This document shows positions 35,581-47,761 of a stretch of DNA of 64,000 nucleotides, one piece after another (the first letter of the stretch is position 1; every line of letters starts with the position of its first letter). A model generated the notes under the pieces. That model made no database searches, was not told the DNA's origin, and saw nothing but the letters and a program-made list of their open reading frames with translations. Source of the stretch: Scilla litardierei (Eukaryota; Streptophyta; Magnoliopsida; Asparagales; Asparagaceae); NCBI GenBank assembly GCA_030789695.1, contig CM061142.1:160768391-160832390 (forward strand), written 5' to 3'. The translations under genes and the position numbers were made by a program.

Positions 35581-37286
35581 TCGGAGTTATTCGTGATATT
35601 ATGAAGTTGTTGGTGTGTTAGTGTTTATAGATTTGTGTGTGGCTAGCTATACCATACTAGGGGTGCCTGTGTATATAAGAGTTAGTGTTGGAATATCTAA
35701 TGGAGTGTATGTAGTTAGAGATACGTTTAGTGGTTGAAATAAAATGATTGGTAAAGCTATGTGTATGTTAGGTGTGATAATAATAGGTGTACGTATGGTC
35801 AAGAGAGTAGGCCTAATATATGACCTATATACTAGTACGTGTGAGCATGTGCTCGTAGGTAGATATATATAGTGTTTAGATGTAAGTAGTTATGTTTTGT
35901 TGCCTGAGTATATAAGTGATATACATGTGATAGTAGATTATAATTTTGATTGGTATTGCTTGCTTTTACGGGATGTTGCATGCGTGCATACCGTGAGGTA
36001 TACACGACTATTGCACATCTTAATTATGTACGTGTGGATGTGTTAGTATACTAATTATAGGTAGTAGGCTATGGTATGAATATGTACATTACTTATGTGT
36101 GACTATACGGTGAATGTTTGTACTAGGGAGGGTATTATAAATATGTGGGTGCTGATGTCTGTAATGTTATTAGTATGGTATATAAATTGATTTAACTATG
36201 TGAGTATTGCCTGACTAAATATTAAGTGTGATTGATTTATGGAAAGTATATGGTTGTATTGGTAGACGTATATATATGTGAGTGGTATCGGTATAGGTAT
36301 AAATGTCGTGTTACGTATATAGAATATTCTGATATATGTACTGAGTCTCAATCAAGCTTGAGTGGGTATACTCTAAGTATATTGAATGTATGTTTGTAGT
36401 TTGAATATAGCAATGTTTGATGTATGTATAATGATAGGAGTGTTTGTGCCTGGTTGTGCTACACACATGATTGTGGGTCGCTACGCCAGTATATAGTTAT
36501 AGGTGCTGGTCTTGTGGTATAGTTATTTACTAAGGACTTGCTCGTGTGAACGTATGTGTACTAGCTAAAACTAGGTATGTATGTGTGCTAGTTATATAAT
36601 GGTATGATTGGTGTATGTAAATGAAATGTTAGCGTGTATGGGTGTGCACCATGCACGGGTAAGTATGTGCTTAGTTATAGGTATTGATGACTATGATATA
36701 TGTGGCGTGTCGTAAATACAGTTATAGGACCGTACGTGATGTGAATATATGGTGAACTATTTGCATGTATTTGAATGACTATATATTGTGAAAACGATAG
36801 TGGTAATGAATGTATATTCGATATTGTAAAATTTGACTTAATAATGGTATGGTGTGACTACATGTGTTGATGTGTTTGGTGTTAGATGAATATTAGAGGG
36901 TAGTATACCCTTGATGTTTGTGCATAGGTAGCTATCTATACGTAGAGCAATGATTGTATTTGCTAAGTGAAAGACTATTCTTATGTGAGTATCTGAACTA
37001 TTGTTTTGTGAGTAGTAGGTATATAAGGGATGTATGTTTATATATATGATTGAAAAACATGTATGAATTTGACTGGCTCTAATAGGCATAAATGTATAAC
37101 GTACGTGAATATATATAAATATATATACGTGTTGGTAGTATTAATGTTTGACTACCTAGTGCATATATAAGCACTTGTAATGACTATACCTGGTTGAATT
37201 ATAATATGACTTGATTGGGGTAGTTACTAGAGCTCTTAGCAATATTAGAAAGTCCGAGGACGGACTTTATTCTAAGGTGGGGAGGA
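35580..37286 (+). other. Element 4 internal region, right half, non-coding
   Basis: TG/TA-rich sequence with no ORF of note. It ends with TCCGAGGACGGACTTTATTC (37254-37273) and the polypurine tract AAGGTGGGGAGGA (about 37274-37286) abutting the 3' LTR. Confidence 0.6.
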
Positions 37287-40121
37287 TGTAACGACCACTT
37301 TTCGTTGTACGTTGTTCGTGCACGTGCTTTTGGCCGTGCACGTGTTTGTGAACACTTTCGTGTGTTATGCCGTTGTGAACGTCTCTGAGAGTATTAAATA
37401 GTGGCACTATCTTAGAACGACATTTCTTGAGTCGTTTTCCCACAATTTAATCTTACCCGATGAGACGTGACGATTTTCACTTTTGACGGGAGACGTTTCT
37501 ATTTTTAGTTTCGTCGTCCGACATCGAAATTGAGATCCGTCTTCTTAGTTATCTCACACTCGTCATCACGATCACCCCGATATTTATTTTATAATTTTTG
37601 GAGTTTATTTGACCACTTTTGTATTTTTAACAAGGTTTATAATATTTTTAATAATTTATTTTTAAATTAATTTCGGAGAAATAAAATTTATTTGAGTTTT
37701 AAACGTTTTAAAGAATTTTTGAGCCAATTTCCAGCTCATTTGGACCAGGTCAAATCCTTGGATGAGTTGGAGAAGTTGAATTTCAAATTTTAAATTATTT
37801 TAAACTTCTAATCCTATTAGATTTAGCCCTAGACCCAGTCAACCCATCTACACTATATAAACAACCCCTAGGAAGACCTATTTTCGCAAGAAATTAGCCC
37901 TAGCCTCTTCCAAAACCCAAATTTGACGTTGCGACGATTCGTCGCAACGTTGCGACGAACAGCTGCCGCTCCGACCGAAGAAACGGCCTCCGTTCGCCCG
38001 CTCTGACCGATAGCCATCCCCGCATCCAAGCCCGCTCGCATCGTAGCACAGCCGCCCGCCCCGTTCCCCGCTTCGACCGAGAGAAGCCCTCGGTCTGACT
38101 GAGAGCTTCCCCCGCTCACGCCCCGCTCCGCACCGCTCGCATCGCCCGCTCTGTCGCTCTGCATCACCCCGTGTCTGACCGGGGCGCCCGCCCGCAGCGC
38201 CGCTCTCCGCTTCGTTGCAACGTTGCAACGCTTTGTCGCCCGCAGCGACCGACCCGATCGCCCGCAGCGACCGACCAAACCCCCCGCACCAAGGCCCCGC
38301 CGCACTGCTGCACACCCCAAGCGCTGCAACCCCCGCATCCCATGGGTCTGACCGACGGAGCTCCCCGCACCGAGGCTGTACGACCGAGAGCCACTCGTCG
38401 TAACCCCGCATCCGTCGCACCACTTGCCTCCGTGGGCCCCCCAAGTTCTCCAGAGGTATTGCGGGTCCCCCAAAGGTCCCTAGGACTACTGTGGGCCCCA
38501 CCTAGGTGCGTTCTCTTTGACGACTTGCCACGTACGACGTCGTCACACGTCGTAGCCCGTCGTCGCACGTGCTAGCTTTGGAATCTGGAATCGTCGCCCG
38601 GGTTGATTGCTCTGAAATTTCCAGCGAGGAATCTAATTGGAATCTGGACTTGGAGCGCGATCTTTTATTCCAACCCCCGGCGTCACTACCCGACGCCGGT
38701 GTAGCTTTCGCATCGTGTTGAGGTAACGCTTTGCACCCCTAGGACCCCCAACCCAATGCATGCTAATCAAGACTAAAATCAGTATTTTTAAAGTATTTTA
38801 AAAATGTTTTAAATTCACTAATCAAGATTAATAATATGGACTTTAGGCCGGTGGACTTGTGCACGTAGGATAATTGTGATTTTGGACTCTCTTGGACGGT
38901 GTGCTCAGACGTTGTACTTGCAGGCAAGTGAAACTTGCCAACTCTTGTGTAGGGCCATGTTTTTAGGCCACTTCCTTGTTCCTAGCGTAAAAGAGACTAG
39001 TCAGTGAAATGATAGCTGGCTAGACGCCTACTTGATCTAGTTTGACAACGAAACTAGATCATTCACCTAATTGATCTAGCTTGACAACGAAGCTAGATCC
39101 AACCCTTAAACTTGTTGTTCATGCATACTAAACTATCACGTTTACTTTCCTTACCTGTACGCATTTTTAACTGCCTTGCATTGCATCTTACATGTCATTC
39201 AAATTGATTGTTGCATCGTAGCACACGCTACAAAATATTTGTACAATCCGTGTTTCCGTTTTTCCGGCTAGGTGCACCCCTATGCCATACTTGTTTAAAA
39301 CACTTCCTGGCTCGTGGTCCAGAAGCGGGCCTCATGTGTTGGCTAAAAACCAATGCCCGATACACGTGGAGGGGTAGGGATAAACGGTCACTTGAGCTTA
39401 GGAGTGGCTTGATCAGCCCTCTAGCCAAAAGACGGAATCTCTGTGCACGAGGTGCTTACTTTACTTGTCATGTACTTGTCTTATGAATGATTCATGCCAT
39501 GCCATGCTCATACTTTACTTTACTTTACTTTACTTGTTGCACTCATACTTTAACTGCCATGTCATCGCATTCATGCTAGAACTGCTAGGTTGTTCACTTT
39601 ACTTTCAGTTTCCTTGCACAAGTCTCTTGTAGACTTGCTGACATGTGCCCCTTACTCTTTTGGGTGTCACATGTTAGACCCTGAGCCAGAGACCGTTGCT
39701 GAGTACGTGATGTTTTGCTGACGCTGAGTCTGAGTCCATGATTGCCCAGGAGGATTTTGGTGGACACCGGTGACCATTCTTTGAGTCTTTGTTGAGCTTT
39801 ATTTTGTTTTAGGCCTTTTGTTAGTTGTTGGTGCGTAGCACCGTTGTTTTGTACTTTGTACTTTTGTTGGCCATGTTTGGGCCTTTAGTCTCTTTTCTTT
39901 TAGCCTGGTGGCTTTTTCTGTGTTGTTGAAATTTATTTTATGGATATTCTGAGATTATTCTTTTGTCTCATTTCATTATTATTATCTTGTTTCGCTCGCG
40001 TTGCAAGGACCTGCAGTTTTAAATTTGATTGACGCTTATCGGACTTGCAGCTTTGTAGCTTCAAGTCTGAGCGGACCTTCTCACGCTTCGCCTCCATATT
40101 TTTGGGAAGCGGGGCGTGACA
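37287..40121 (+). repeat. Element 4 3' LTR
   Basis: 2835 bp, same ends as 30394-33245 with few differences by eye, including a shorter ACTTT tract and a missing AACGTTACAA-type block near 38220. Confidence 0.88.
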
Positions 40122-40126
40122 ATAAT

Positions 40127-41370
40127 CAGCGTCAGTAAATCCAATTAAATCAAATAAACCGCATGAAGGATACCATAGGCCTAAAGAAGGTGTGTGAATC
40201 AAATACCTAAAGATCCTTTTTATGGCAATTAAGTGTGACTCTTTTGGACAAGCTTGAAAACGTTCACACAAACATACAGCAAACATTATATCGGGCCTAG
40301 ACGCTGTTAAATAAAGGAGAGAGCCAATCATACCTCGATAAAGCTTTTGATCCACGTCGATTCCGTTTTCATCCTTTTCCAGCTTCGTTGTGGGACTCAT
40401 TGGAGTTCCAATTCCTTTTCCCTTCTCCATCCCAAACTTTTTCTATCGTTCTCTGATATACTTGTTTCCGATAGGAAGATGCCTTCTTCAGTTTGCTTGA
40501 CTAGGAATCCCAAAAAGTACTTCTCTTCTCCAACAAGGCTCATCTCAAATTGATCATGCATGACCTTCTCAAACTTTTGACATAAAAGATCACCAGTAGC
40601 ACCATAAATAATATCATCAACATATATTTGTACGATGAGAAACTGATTATGATCATGCAAAATAAAAAGTGTGTTGTATGCACTACCCTTTTTAAAATCA
40701 TTTTCCAAAAGATAAGCACTAAGGCGATCATACCAAGCTCTAGGAGCTTGCTTAAGACCATATAACGCTTTTTAAAGTTTAAAACATGATGTGGAAAATC
40801 ATGACTTTCAAAACCAGGGGTTGTTCAACAAACACATCTTCTTTCGGGTACCCATTCAAGAATGCACTTTTAACGTCCATCTGTTTAAGCTTGAGTTTCT
40901 TATAACTTGCAAAGGCTAGTAAAATTCTTATAGCTTCCAATCTAGCAACTGGTGCAAAAGTTTCATCAACATCTATGCCTTCAATTTGATTATACCCTTT
41001 AGTAACCAATCTAGCATTATTCCTGATTACTCTTCTAGATTCATCAAGCTTGTTTTTATATATCCATTTGGTACCTACAATAGGATAATCTTTGGGTCGT
41101 GGCACTAAAGTCCAAACATTATTTCTATCAAATTCATTCAATTCATCATGCATAGCCATTACCCAACTTTCCTCAATCAAAGCAGATTCAATAGTCTTTG
41201 GCTCAATTTCGGATATAAAATCCACAAAAATGCATAAAGCACAAAGATTACTATAAGAGGAACGAGTTCGTATACCTGCCGTGGGTGCTCCAATGATCAG
41301 TTCAGGTGGATGATTTGGATTATATCTCAGCACTCCTCTATTCAGTGGTTCTTCCTCTTGGTTCTCTTCT
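40127..41370 (-). pseudogene. Copia reverse transcriptase and start of RNase H, copy B
   Basis: 41333-40779 covers the RT N-terminus ([67 protein letters not shown]). A one-base deletion at GAACAACCCCTGG, shared with copy A, shifts the frame. The catalytic YVDD is in the 40397-40708 frame, followed by another break near 40440. Then come RPDIMFAVCLCERFQACPKE and the first RNase H Asp (FTDADY) at the edge of element 4. Copy B therefore has independent lesions in addition to the shared ones. Confidence 0.85.
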
Positions 41371-41384
41371 TTTTCAGTAGGTTC

Positions 41385-42757
41385 TTATGCTTGACTTGGT
41401 TCAGCAGTGTCTCTTTCACTGCTATCATTCTCTGCAATTGCATCCCCTTCAGTTTTCCTGCAATTCAAAGAATTATTTTCAGTTTCATCAAATTTAACAT
41501 TAATTGATTCAACAATAGTCAAAGTGCGTTTATTATAAATCCTGTAAGCTTTGCTCCTTGACGAGTATCCTATAAGCACTCCTTCATCTGATTTGGATTC
41601 AAATGTACCAAGTTGATCTACAGTGTTTAATATGAAACATCTGCATCCAAATACTCTAAAATATGAAATATTAGGAGTCTTTCCATGCAAAAGTTCATAA
41701 GCAATTTTCTTCACCATTGGTCTCAGCATGACTCTATTACAAACATAACAAGCAGTATTTATTGCCTCGGCCCAAAAAGACATTGCAATTCATACTCATT
41801 CAGCATAGTTCTAGCCATTTCTTTTAAAGTACTATTCTTTCTTTCAACTACTCCATTTTGTTGCGGTGTTCTAGGAGAAGAAAATTCATGCATAATTCCT
41901 TTTTCTAAACAAAAGTTTTCAAAGATTATATTTTCAAATTCTCCTCCATGATCACTTCTAATTTTTATAATTGAAAGATTTTTCTCATTTGAAACTTGAT
42001 TGCAAAAGTTTTGAAAGTTTTCAAAAGAGTCTGACTTTTTGGCTAAGAAATAAACCCATGTAAATCTTGAAAAATCATCGACCAATACTAAGCAAAACCT
42101 CTTTCCATTTAAACTCGCAACATCAGTTGGTCCAAATAAATTCATGTGAATTAATTCTAAGATGCGTGTAGTTGCTATTTCCCTCATTCCTGTAAAGGTA
42201 GATCGAGTTTGCTTACCTTTCGTGCATACTACGCACAACATACTATTCTCGTGTTTCTGATGCGGCAGCCCTCTTACTAGATTTCTGTTCTCAAGTTTCT
42301 GCAACAACTTTATTCCAGCATGTGCCAATCTTCTGTGACATAGTGTTGCCTCGTCTTCCCTGCCAATCAAACATTTATCTATTGTTAGTTCTTCAATAAT
42401 AAGTGTATAAACATTATTTTTCCTATTAGCCGTAATCAAAACATTACATATGACAGTATCAATGTTTTTACAAAATTTTGCATCAAATACTACGTTCATA
42501 CCTTTGTCACAAAGCTGGCTAATAGAGATGAGGTTGTGTTTAAGATTTTCAACCCATAGGACATCCTTCAGTTGAAAAGTGTCGTTACCTACAACACCCT
42601 TTCCAATTACCTTGCATTTTCCATTGTCCCCAAGTGTAACACTTCCTCCTTCTTGCTTTACGAGGCTAAGGAACTTGTCGTAACTTCCTGTCATGTGTCT
42701 TGAGCAGCCAAAATCCAAATACCACTCACTATTTTGTTCCTTAGCCAAGCCTTGCAC
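41385..42757 (-). pseudogene. Copia protease and integrase, copy B
   Basis: From MQGLAKEQNSEWYLDFGCSR: the protease active site D-S-G is D-F-G. The integrase zinc region (LCHRRLAHAGIKLLQKL, CVVCTKGKQTRS) is intact. The first catalytic Asp is Asn (HMNLFGPT instead of HMDLFGPT). The second (IRSDHGGEFEN) and third (VVERKN) acidic residues are present. A frameshift at about 41783 separates the FWAEAINTACYVCNR part. The piece ends AEPSQA then TAA, as in copy A. Confidence 0.85.
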
Positions 42758-44550
42758 CTATACATAAGAAAAACAGGACATGTGTGACCTAGGCAACCAA
42801 ATAGGTCCACGATGGTTAGTGATAGTGCCTTTAGGAACCCATACTTGTTTAAACTTGATTTTCTTGTTTCCATACAAACAGTTCCTCTATGAATGATCAA
42901 TAGAACCACATGTATAACATTTAGCATAAGCAGATTTCCTTTTAACAGTTCTATTGTGAACAATCTTCTTTTCAGCGTAATGATTTTCATATCCTAGATC
43001 TTGTCTATTGTTTCCATGAGATTGATAACCAAGAATGATGTCGAGAGATTTCTTCCCTACACCAAATTTCTTAATACTCAATTCTAAATCTGAGATCTTG
43101 GATTTTAAATAGAATTTTTCACTCACAAGCATGGTACTTTTACTAATAAAGGCCTTTTTATTTTGATCTTCATTTTTCTTAAAGTTTTGAACTTTCTTTT
43201 CAAGACTCACAATCTTTTCTTTGGACTTGCTTCCTTCTAGTTTTAGCATGTCACACGATTCACATTTAAAAGTTTCATGCAAACTAGTTTTTCCTTTTAA
43301 TTTTGAAATAGTAGCTTTAAGATTCTCAATCTCAGATTTCATTTTATCTTCATTTTGTCAAATATGAAAATTATCATGCTGTAATTCAAAGTTGGTTTCT
43401 TTTAAAGATTCTACAGAGGATTCTAGATTATTGATCTCTAAGTTCATATTTTCACAAATGTTCATAAGTTCTGGTAGAGAGAATTCGTGTACCTCGGATT
43501 TTGTCGAATCGATGTCTCCAACCAGACATAAAGATGAGTGAGCCTCTTCTGGTTCATCCTCGTCGTCGTCATCCCACATCACAGCAAGTGATCTTCCTTT
43601 TGATCCTGTCGGGGCATCTTTCAAAGTTGGACAATTCTTCATGAAGTGTCCTTGTTTCCTACATTTGAAACACTGTACAGACTTAGTAGTACTCTGTTCA
43701 GAAGAATTGAAGGATTAAACATGTTAAAGTGATTGAACCTTTTCGACATTTCAGACTTTCCCTGAGGTGTCTTGATGTATCTCCTGAAGCCTCTGACCAT
43801 CAGGGCTTGCTCATCATTAAGATCATCGTCGCTTTCTTCAGCTTTGAATGCTATGTACTTTGCATCTTTGGCTTCTCTCTTTTGCCATGTCTCGATGGTT
43901 TTCAGTTCCAGCTCATGGGACATTAGGTTCCCAATCAAATCATCCAAGCTCAATTTGGAGAGATCTCGAGCTTCTTGAATTGCAGTAACCTTTGGACGAA
44001 AAGTACTTGGCAAGGCTCGAAGGATTTTCCTTACCAGTTCCACGCTTGGGTATGTCTTTCCAAGTGCCTTTGAGTTGTAGACGATGTCTGTAAATCTTGC
44101 ATACATGTCCTTGATCGTCTCTGCAGGTTTCATATGGAAGCCATCATATTCCGTGCTGAGAAGCGCTAGTCTGGATTCCTTGACTTGAGACGTTCCCTCG
44201 TATGTTACTTCCAGAGTACGCCAAATTTCCTGTGCAGTTAAACAGTTGGAAACGCGATTAAATTCAGTCTTATCGAGTGCACAAATTATTGCATTCATTA
44301 CTTTTCCATTTAATGAAAACATCTTTTTATCTTTGTCATCCCATTTATCTTCAGGTTTTGGGATTTCAATATTTTCAATTATTAAAACAAGTGATGTATA
44401 TCCATTAGTAACAATTTTCCAGACATCATAATCAGCAGACACTAAATATATTTTCATCCTAGCTTTCCAGTACGCAAAATCACTCCCATTAAATTTTGGG
44501 GGTCTGACAGTGGATTGACCTTCAGCAAATGCTGAATCATAAAGGCTCAT
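42758..44550 (-). pseudogene. Copia Gag and second zinc knuckle, copy B
   Basis: ATG 44550 (MSLYDSAFAEGQ) opens a 303-codon frame with the gag core. A four-base loss near 43705 relative to copy A shifts the frame just before the zinc knuckle, whose CFKCRKQGHFMKNC is intact in the other frame. The second segment is 43358-43642. A stop (FHI then TGA) precedes a coiled-coil segment (42887-43342). The second knuckle is CYTCGSIDHS followed by a stop. Overall order and length match copy A, which element 2 interrupts. Confidence 0.85.
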
Positions 44551-44581
44551 TGTAAACTAGACTTAAATGGTCAAGCCTGGC

Positions 44582-44593
44582 TCTCTGATACTA
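44582..44593 (-). promoter_or_regulatory. Primer binding site of copy B, mutated
   Basis: TAGTATCAGAGA on the - strand, two bases inside the right LTR. It differs from TGGTATCAGAGC of copy A at two positions. Confidence 0.75.
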
Positions 44594-44595
44594 AT

Positions 44596-46281
44596 TGTAG
44601 GATCTAAATAGGGCCTAGAGCGGGGGTGAATAGGCCGATGACCAAATTATCGCGAGATAAAAATATTTAAGTCTAATTAAAAACAAATAAGTAAAAACAA
44701 TAGTAAAGTAAATCACAACAACTAGACAAGCAGATGACACAGCTGATTAACGTGGTTCAGTCTCCCAAGACCTACATCCACCCCGGAACAACATCACTAA
44801 AAATTGTTTCTTTAAGTAGTTACAGTCACACAAGATTAGAGCCTCAACTCTAACCACTCTGACTAACCCTAGCTCACCAAAGCCCAAAAATATAACAATA
44901 CTTATGATGCTCTCCTAATCTGATATATCCCAACAACTCTGATTACCCAAAACAATTTAGCGGAAGAAAGTATAAAACCCAAAAACCAACGACATATACA
45001 ACAACATATTCACAATAATAAAAGATCAAGAGTTTAGAAAGCTTATTAGTGATGATCCCTCTGGTTGTCGTCTTTCAGCATATCAGTAGCTCCGCAACGC
45101 TTCTTTCGGAATGTCCATCGGAGGTCTGTAGAGGAAGTAGTCACTGTCCCCGTGAGAGTAGTCGGTAGAAGCTCCTCGATCAGCATGATGCCATTTGATG
45201 CACATGAGGAACTGGCTGCCTAACTTGCTATCAATACGTCGGGGATGAAGTCACGGTCGCAACGCCGCAAATGGTGCTTAATTTGGATCTCTAGAACTCC
45301 ACTTATTGATAAAAATGTGAAGATTGTACATCAGTTTATATAGGATTAAGCTTAACGGGTTTTGTTACTGTTCCAAAGGATCCGCACCCACAAAAATCCC
45401 GTTTAAAATAAGGTTAACGGGTCGGATCTGAAACCCGTTGTCGGCACAAATCTCCGCCGTTTGATCAAGCGGGATTCGATGAGAGCGCGCCACATGGTCG
45501 TCAAAAGTCGTGCAGCGGCGCCCGCCCGCTTTGACCCGGACCCGCGTGTGTCGGCACCGTCTGATCTTCGCGTGGACGGCTGAGATGGGGCCACGTCGAC
45601 GCGGATTCCAAACTGCGGCACCCGCCATCTGCGACTTCGTCCGCTTGGTTGGTGACCGTTGGATCTCGATCGAGCGGCTGACAAGCGGCCATGTCGCCCC
45701 GCTTCGAGCGACCGTCAGATGCGGGATGGATGGTTCGGATGAGGCCATGTTGGTCGATATTTAGCTGCGTTGAAGACGTATACTACAACAGTCACGTATG
45801 TCGATTTTCCAGTGTATGTTTGATGTATTCTTGAGTATTTGGGCACCAAATAAATCCAATAAATTCTGAACAAATTCTCAAAAATCCCAGATCCCCATGT
45901 ATACATGTTAGAATTGTTTCACCTCATTTCACCTCTTGTAGAAAAAGTTCCTTCATTGTATACTCTGTATTTCTTCGTATTTCTCCGTATTTTGACTTCA
46001 AACAATTTCCATAATTCCCGAGAAAATTCCCATGATGTTTATTACCTATGATTAACTCTAGGGTAGAGTTTCATAGCTATACTTCCTTGTTTGGTCAGCT
46101 TTTGTAATTCTAAATGTAGTTTTAGCCTTGTATTGCAATGTACTTGAGTACGTACATGTGTAACCTGACCAAACATGACTGTCACACTGCATAGGGACCT
46201 GAGACACACTTAACACACATATTAAAATAGCTCAGATGGGTTTGTTATCATCAAACATAGTCTAGGAGGCTGTTTCCAACA
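44596..46281 (-). repeat. Element 1 right LTR (5' LTR of copy B)
   Basis: 1686 bp, TGTAGG..CCAACA, directly followed by the TSD AAAAC at 46282-46286. TATA on - is at 45335-45342. Confidence 0.9.
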
Positions 46282-46286
46282 AAAAC

Positions 46287-46529
46287 AATATTTTGTACTG
46301 AAGAGTGACAAGAGAGTTAGCCTGTGTATTCTCGTATGTCATTGCCTCTTTTTGTTTGTTGTCGCTCACGCCCCAAGGTGGTGATCTCAATGCCAGATGG
46401 TCCCTTTCTATGGGTTAGGCGATGATTCGGGGTGATCGAGGATAAATCGTCGAACCACATTTAGAATTTAACCACCATGTTTCGTGGAGAGAGAGAGAGA
46501 GAGGTTTACCCTATTCGTGGTTAACAAAG
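46287..46529 (+). other. Outer repeat continues, with a (GA)n tract
   Basis: Non-coding continuation of the repeat interrupted at 979. It contains a (GA)n tract at 46487-46503 and leads into the 58-bp tandem array. No gene is visible. Confidence 0.5.
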
Positions 46530-47138
46530 TGGGGATTTGGGTCGTTCTGCCGCGAAGGGATGGCCCTATCGACTTACGGCTGACGCTCATTAGTGAAGTC
46601 GTTCAGTCGCAAAGGGGTGGTCCCTTCAACTTACGGCTAACACTCGTTAGAGAGAGTCGTTCAGTTGCAAAGGGGTCGACCCTTCGACTTACTACTGACA
46701 TTCGTTAGATAGACTCGTTCAGTCGCGAAGGGGTGGCCCCATCGACTTACGGCTAATGCTCGTTAGAGAGAGTCATTCAATCGGGAAGGGATGGCCCATT
46801 CGACTTATGGCTGACGCTCATTAGATAGAGTAGTTCAATCGCGAAGGGATGGCCTCTTTGACTTATAGCTGACGCTCGTTAGAGAGAGTAGTTCAATCAA
46901 AAAGGGGTGGCCCCTTCGACTTACAGCTGATGCTCGTTAGAGAGAATCGTTCAGTCGCAAAGGGGTGGCCCCTTCGACTTATGACCGATTCTCGTTAGAG
47001 AGGGTCGTTCTGTCGGGAAGGGGTGGCCCCTTCGACTTACAGCTGATGCTCTTTAGATAGGGTCGTTCAGTCGGGAAGGGGTGACCCCTTCGACTTACGG
47101 CTGACGCATGTTAGAGAGGGTCGTTCAGTCGCGAAGGG
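46530..47138. repeat. 58-bp hairpin minisatellite, left part
   Basis: About ten copies of a 58-bp unit built on GTCGTTCAGTCGCGAAGGGG, TGG, CCCCTTCGACTTACGGCTGA, CGCTCGTTAGAGAGA. Each unit contains the perfect hairpin CGAAGGGG-TGG-CCCCTTCG. Copies differ by substitutions, with the hairpin arms among the better kept parts. The array is split by element 5 and continues at 57769. Confidence 0.85.
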
Positions 47139-47761
47139 TGTCACACCCCGCTTCCCCAAATTACGGAGGCGAAGCGTGACTAAGACCCGCTTGGGCCGGA
47201 GCTGTGAAGCTCGGACCCAATAAGGGTCTGTATGGGTACCAAAGATAGAAACAAAAAGGTTCTTGCATATATAAAAATTCGTAACAACAGAAAGTACTGA
47301 GAGGAAATGCATTCATTTTATTCCATCAAGATATCCAGAAGTACAAGAGTCTAACAAAGGAAGTAATGCCCAGCATGGCAACAACGCAGAAAGTAAACTA
47401 CTGGTGCAAGCACCCAACCTAGGAAGAAAAGTAAACGGTGCTACACATCTGAACTAGAAAGCAGGAAAAACTCTGAACTGCAACGGTGAGGGACCCCTAG
47501 GACTGGTCCTCGTTAGGTACGTACTCCGGGTCGACGTCCTCTGGCTCCACGTACTCAGGAATGTCCAGCTTGTCCACGTACTCTGGCTCAACACCTGACG
47601 TACATCACCCAAGAGAAAAGGAACTGTACGTCAGGTAAAGTCTACAAGAAAAGGTGAGAGACTCTACTACAAGTGTATGGTAATTTAAGAGCAACATTTT
47701 ACTGGTTGATTAACATGCTGTTGTTATGACATGATAGTTATACTATGCAAGAAGTAAAACG

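Larger units (their letters stand above)
30394..40121 (+). mobile_element. Element 4: non-coding Tekay/Del-like LTR element
   Basis: Starts TGTAACGACCAC, ends GGGGCGTGACA and is flanked by ATAAT (30389-30393, 40122-40126). Copy A reads through this site (CCAGCATAATCAGCG near 2765). LTRs are 2852 and 2835 bp, with about 4.04 kb of internal DNA lacking gag or pol. The TGTAACG..GCGTGACA ends, a terminal segment with CACGCTTCGCCTCC, and the pre-LTR block TCCGAGGACGGACTTTATTC are features I associate with plant Tekay/Del chromoviruses. It would need a relative to move. Confidence 0.85.
980..46281 (-). mobile_element. Element 1: SIRE-like Ty1/copia array, three LTRs and two internal domains
   Basis: Three homologous LTRs (980-2309 truncated, 27096-28782, 44596-46281) alternate with two internal domains in the same - orientation. 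The middle LTR has a primer binding site on its left (27082-27093) and a polypurine tract on its right (28784-28796), so it serves as 5' LTR of copy A and 3' LTR of copy B. Outer ends share the TSD AAAAC. Domain order gag-PR-INT-RT-RNase H is that of Ty1/copia. LTR length near 1.69 kb, the polypurine tract AAAAGGGGGAGA and the gag start (MSLYDSTFAEGQ) suggest the SIRE/Maximus lineage. Copy A is interrupted by element 2 and copy B by element 4. Both copies are dead. Confidence 0.85.
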
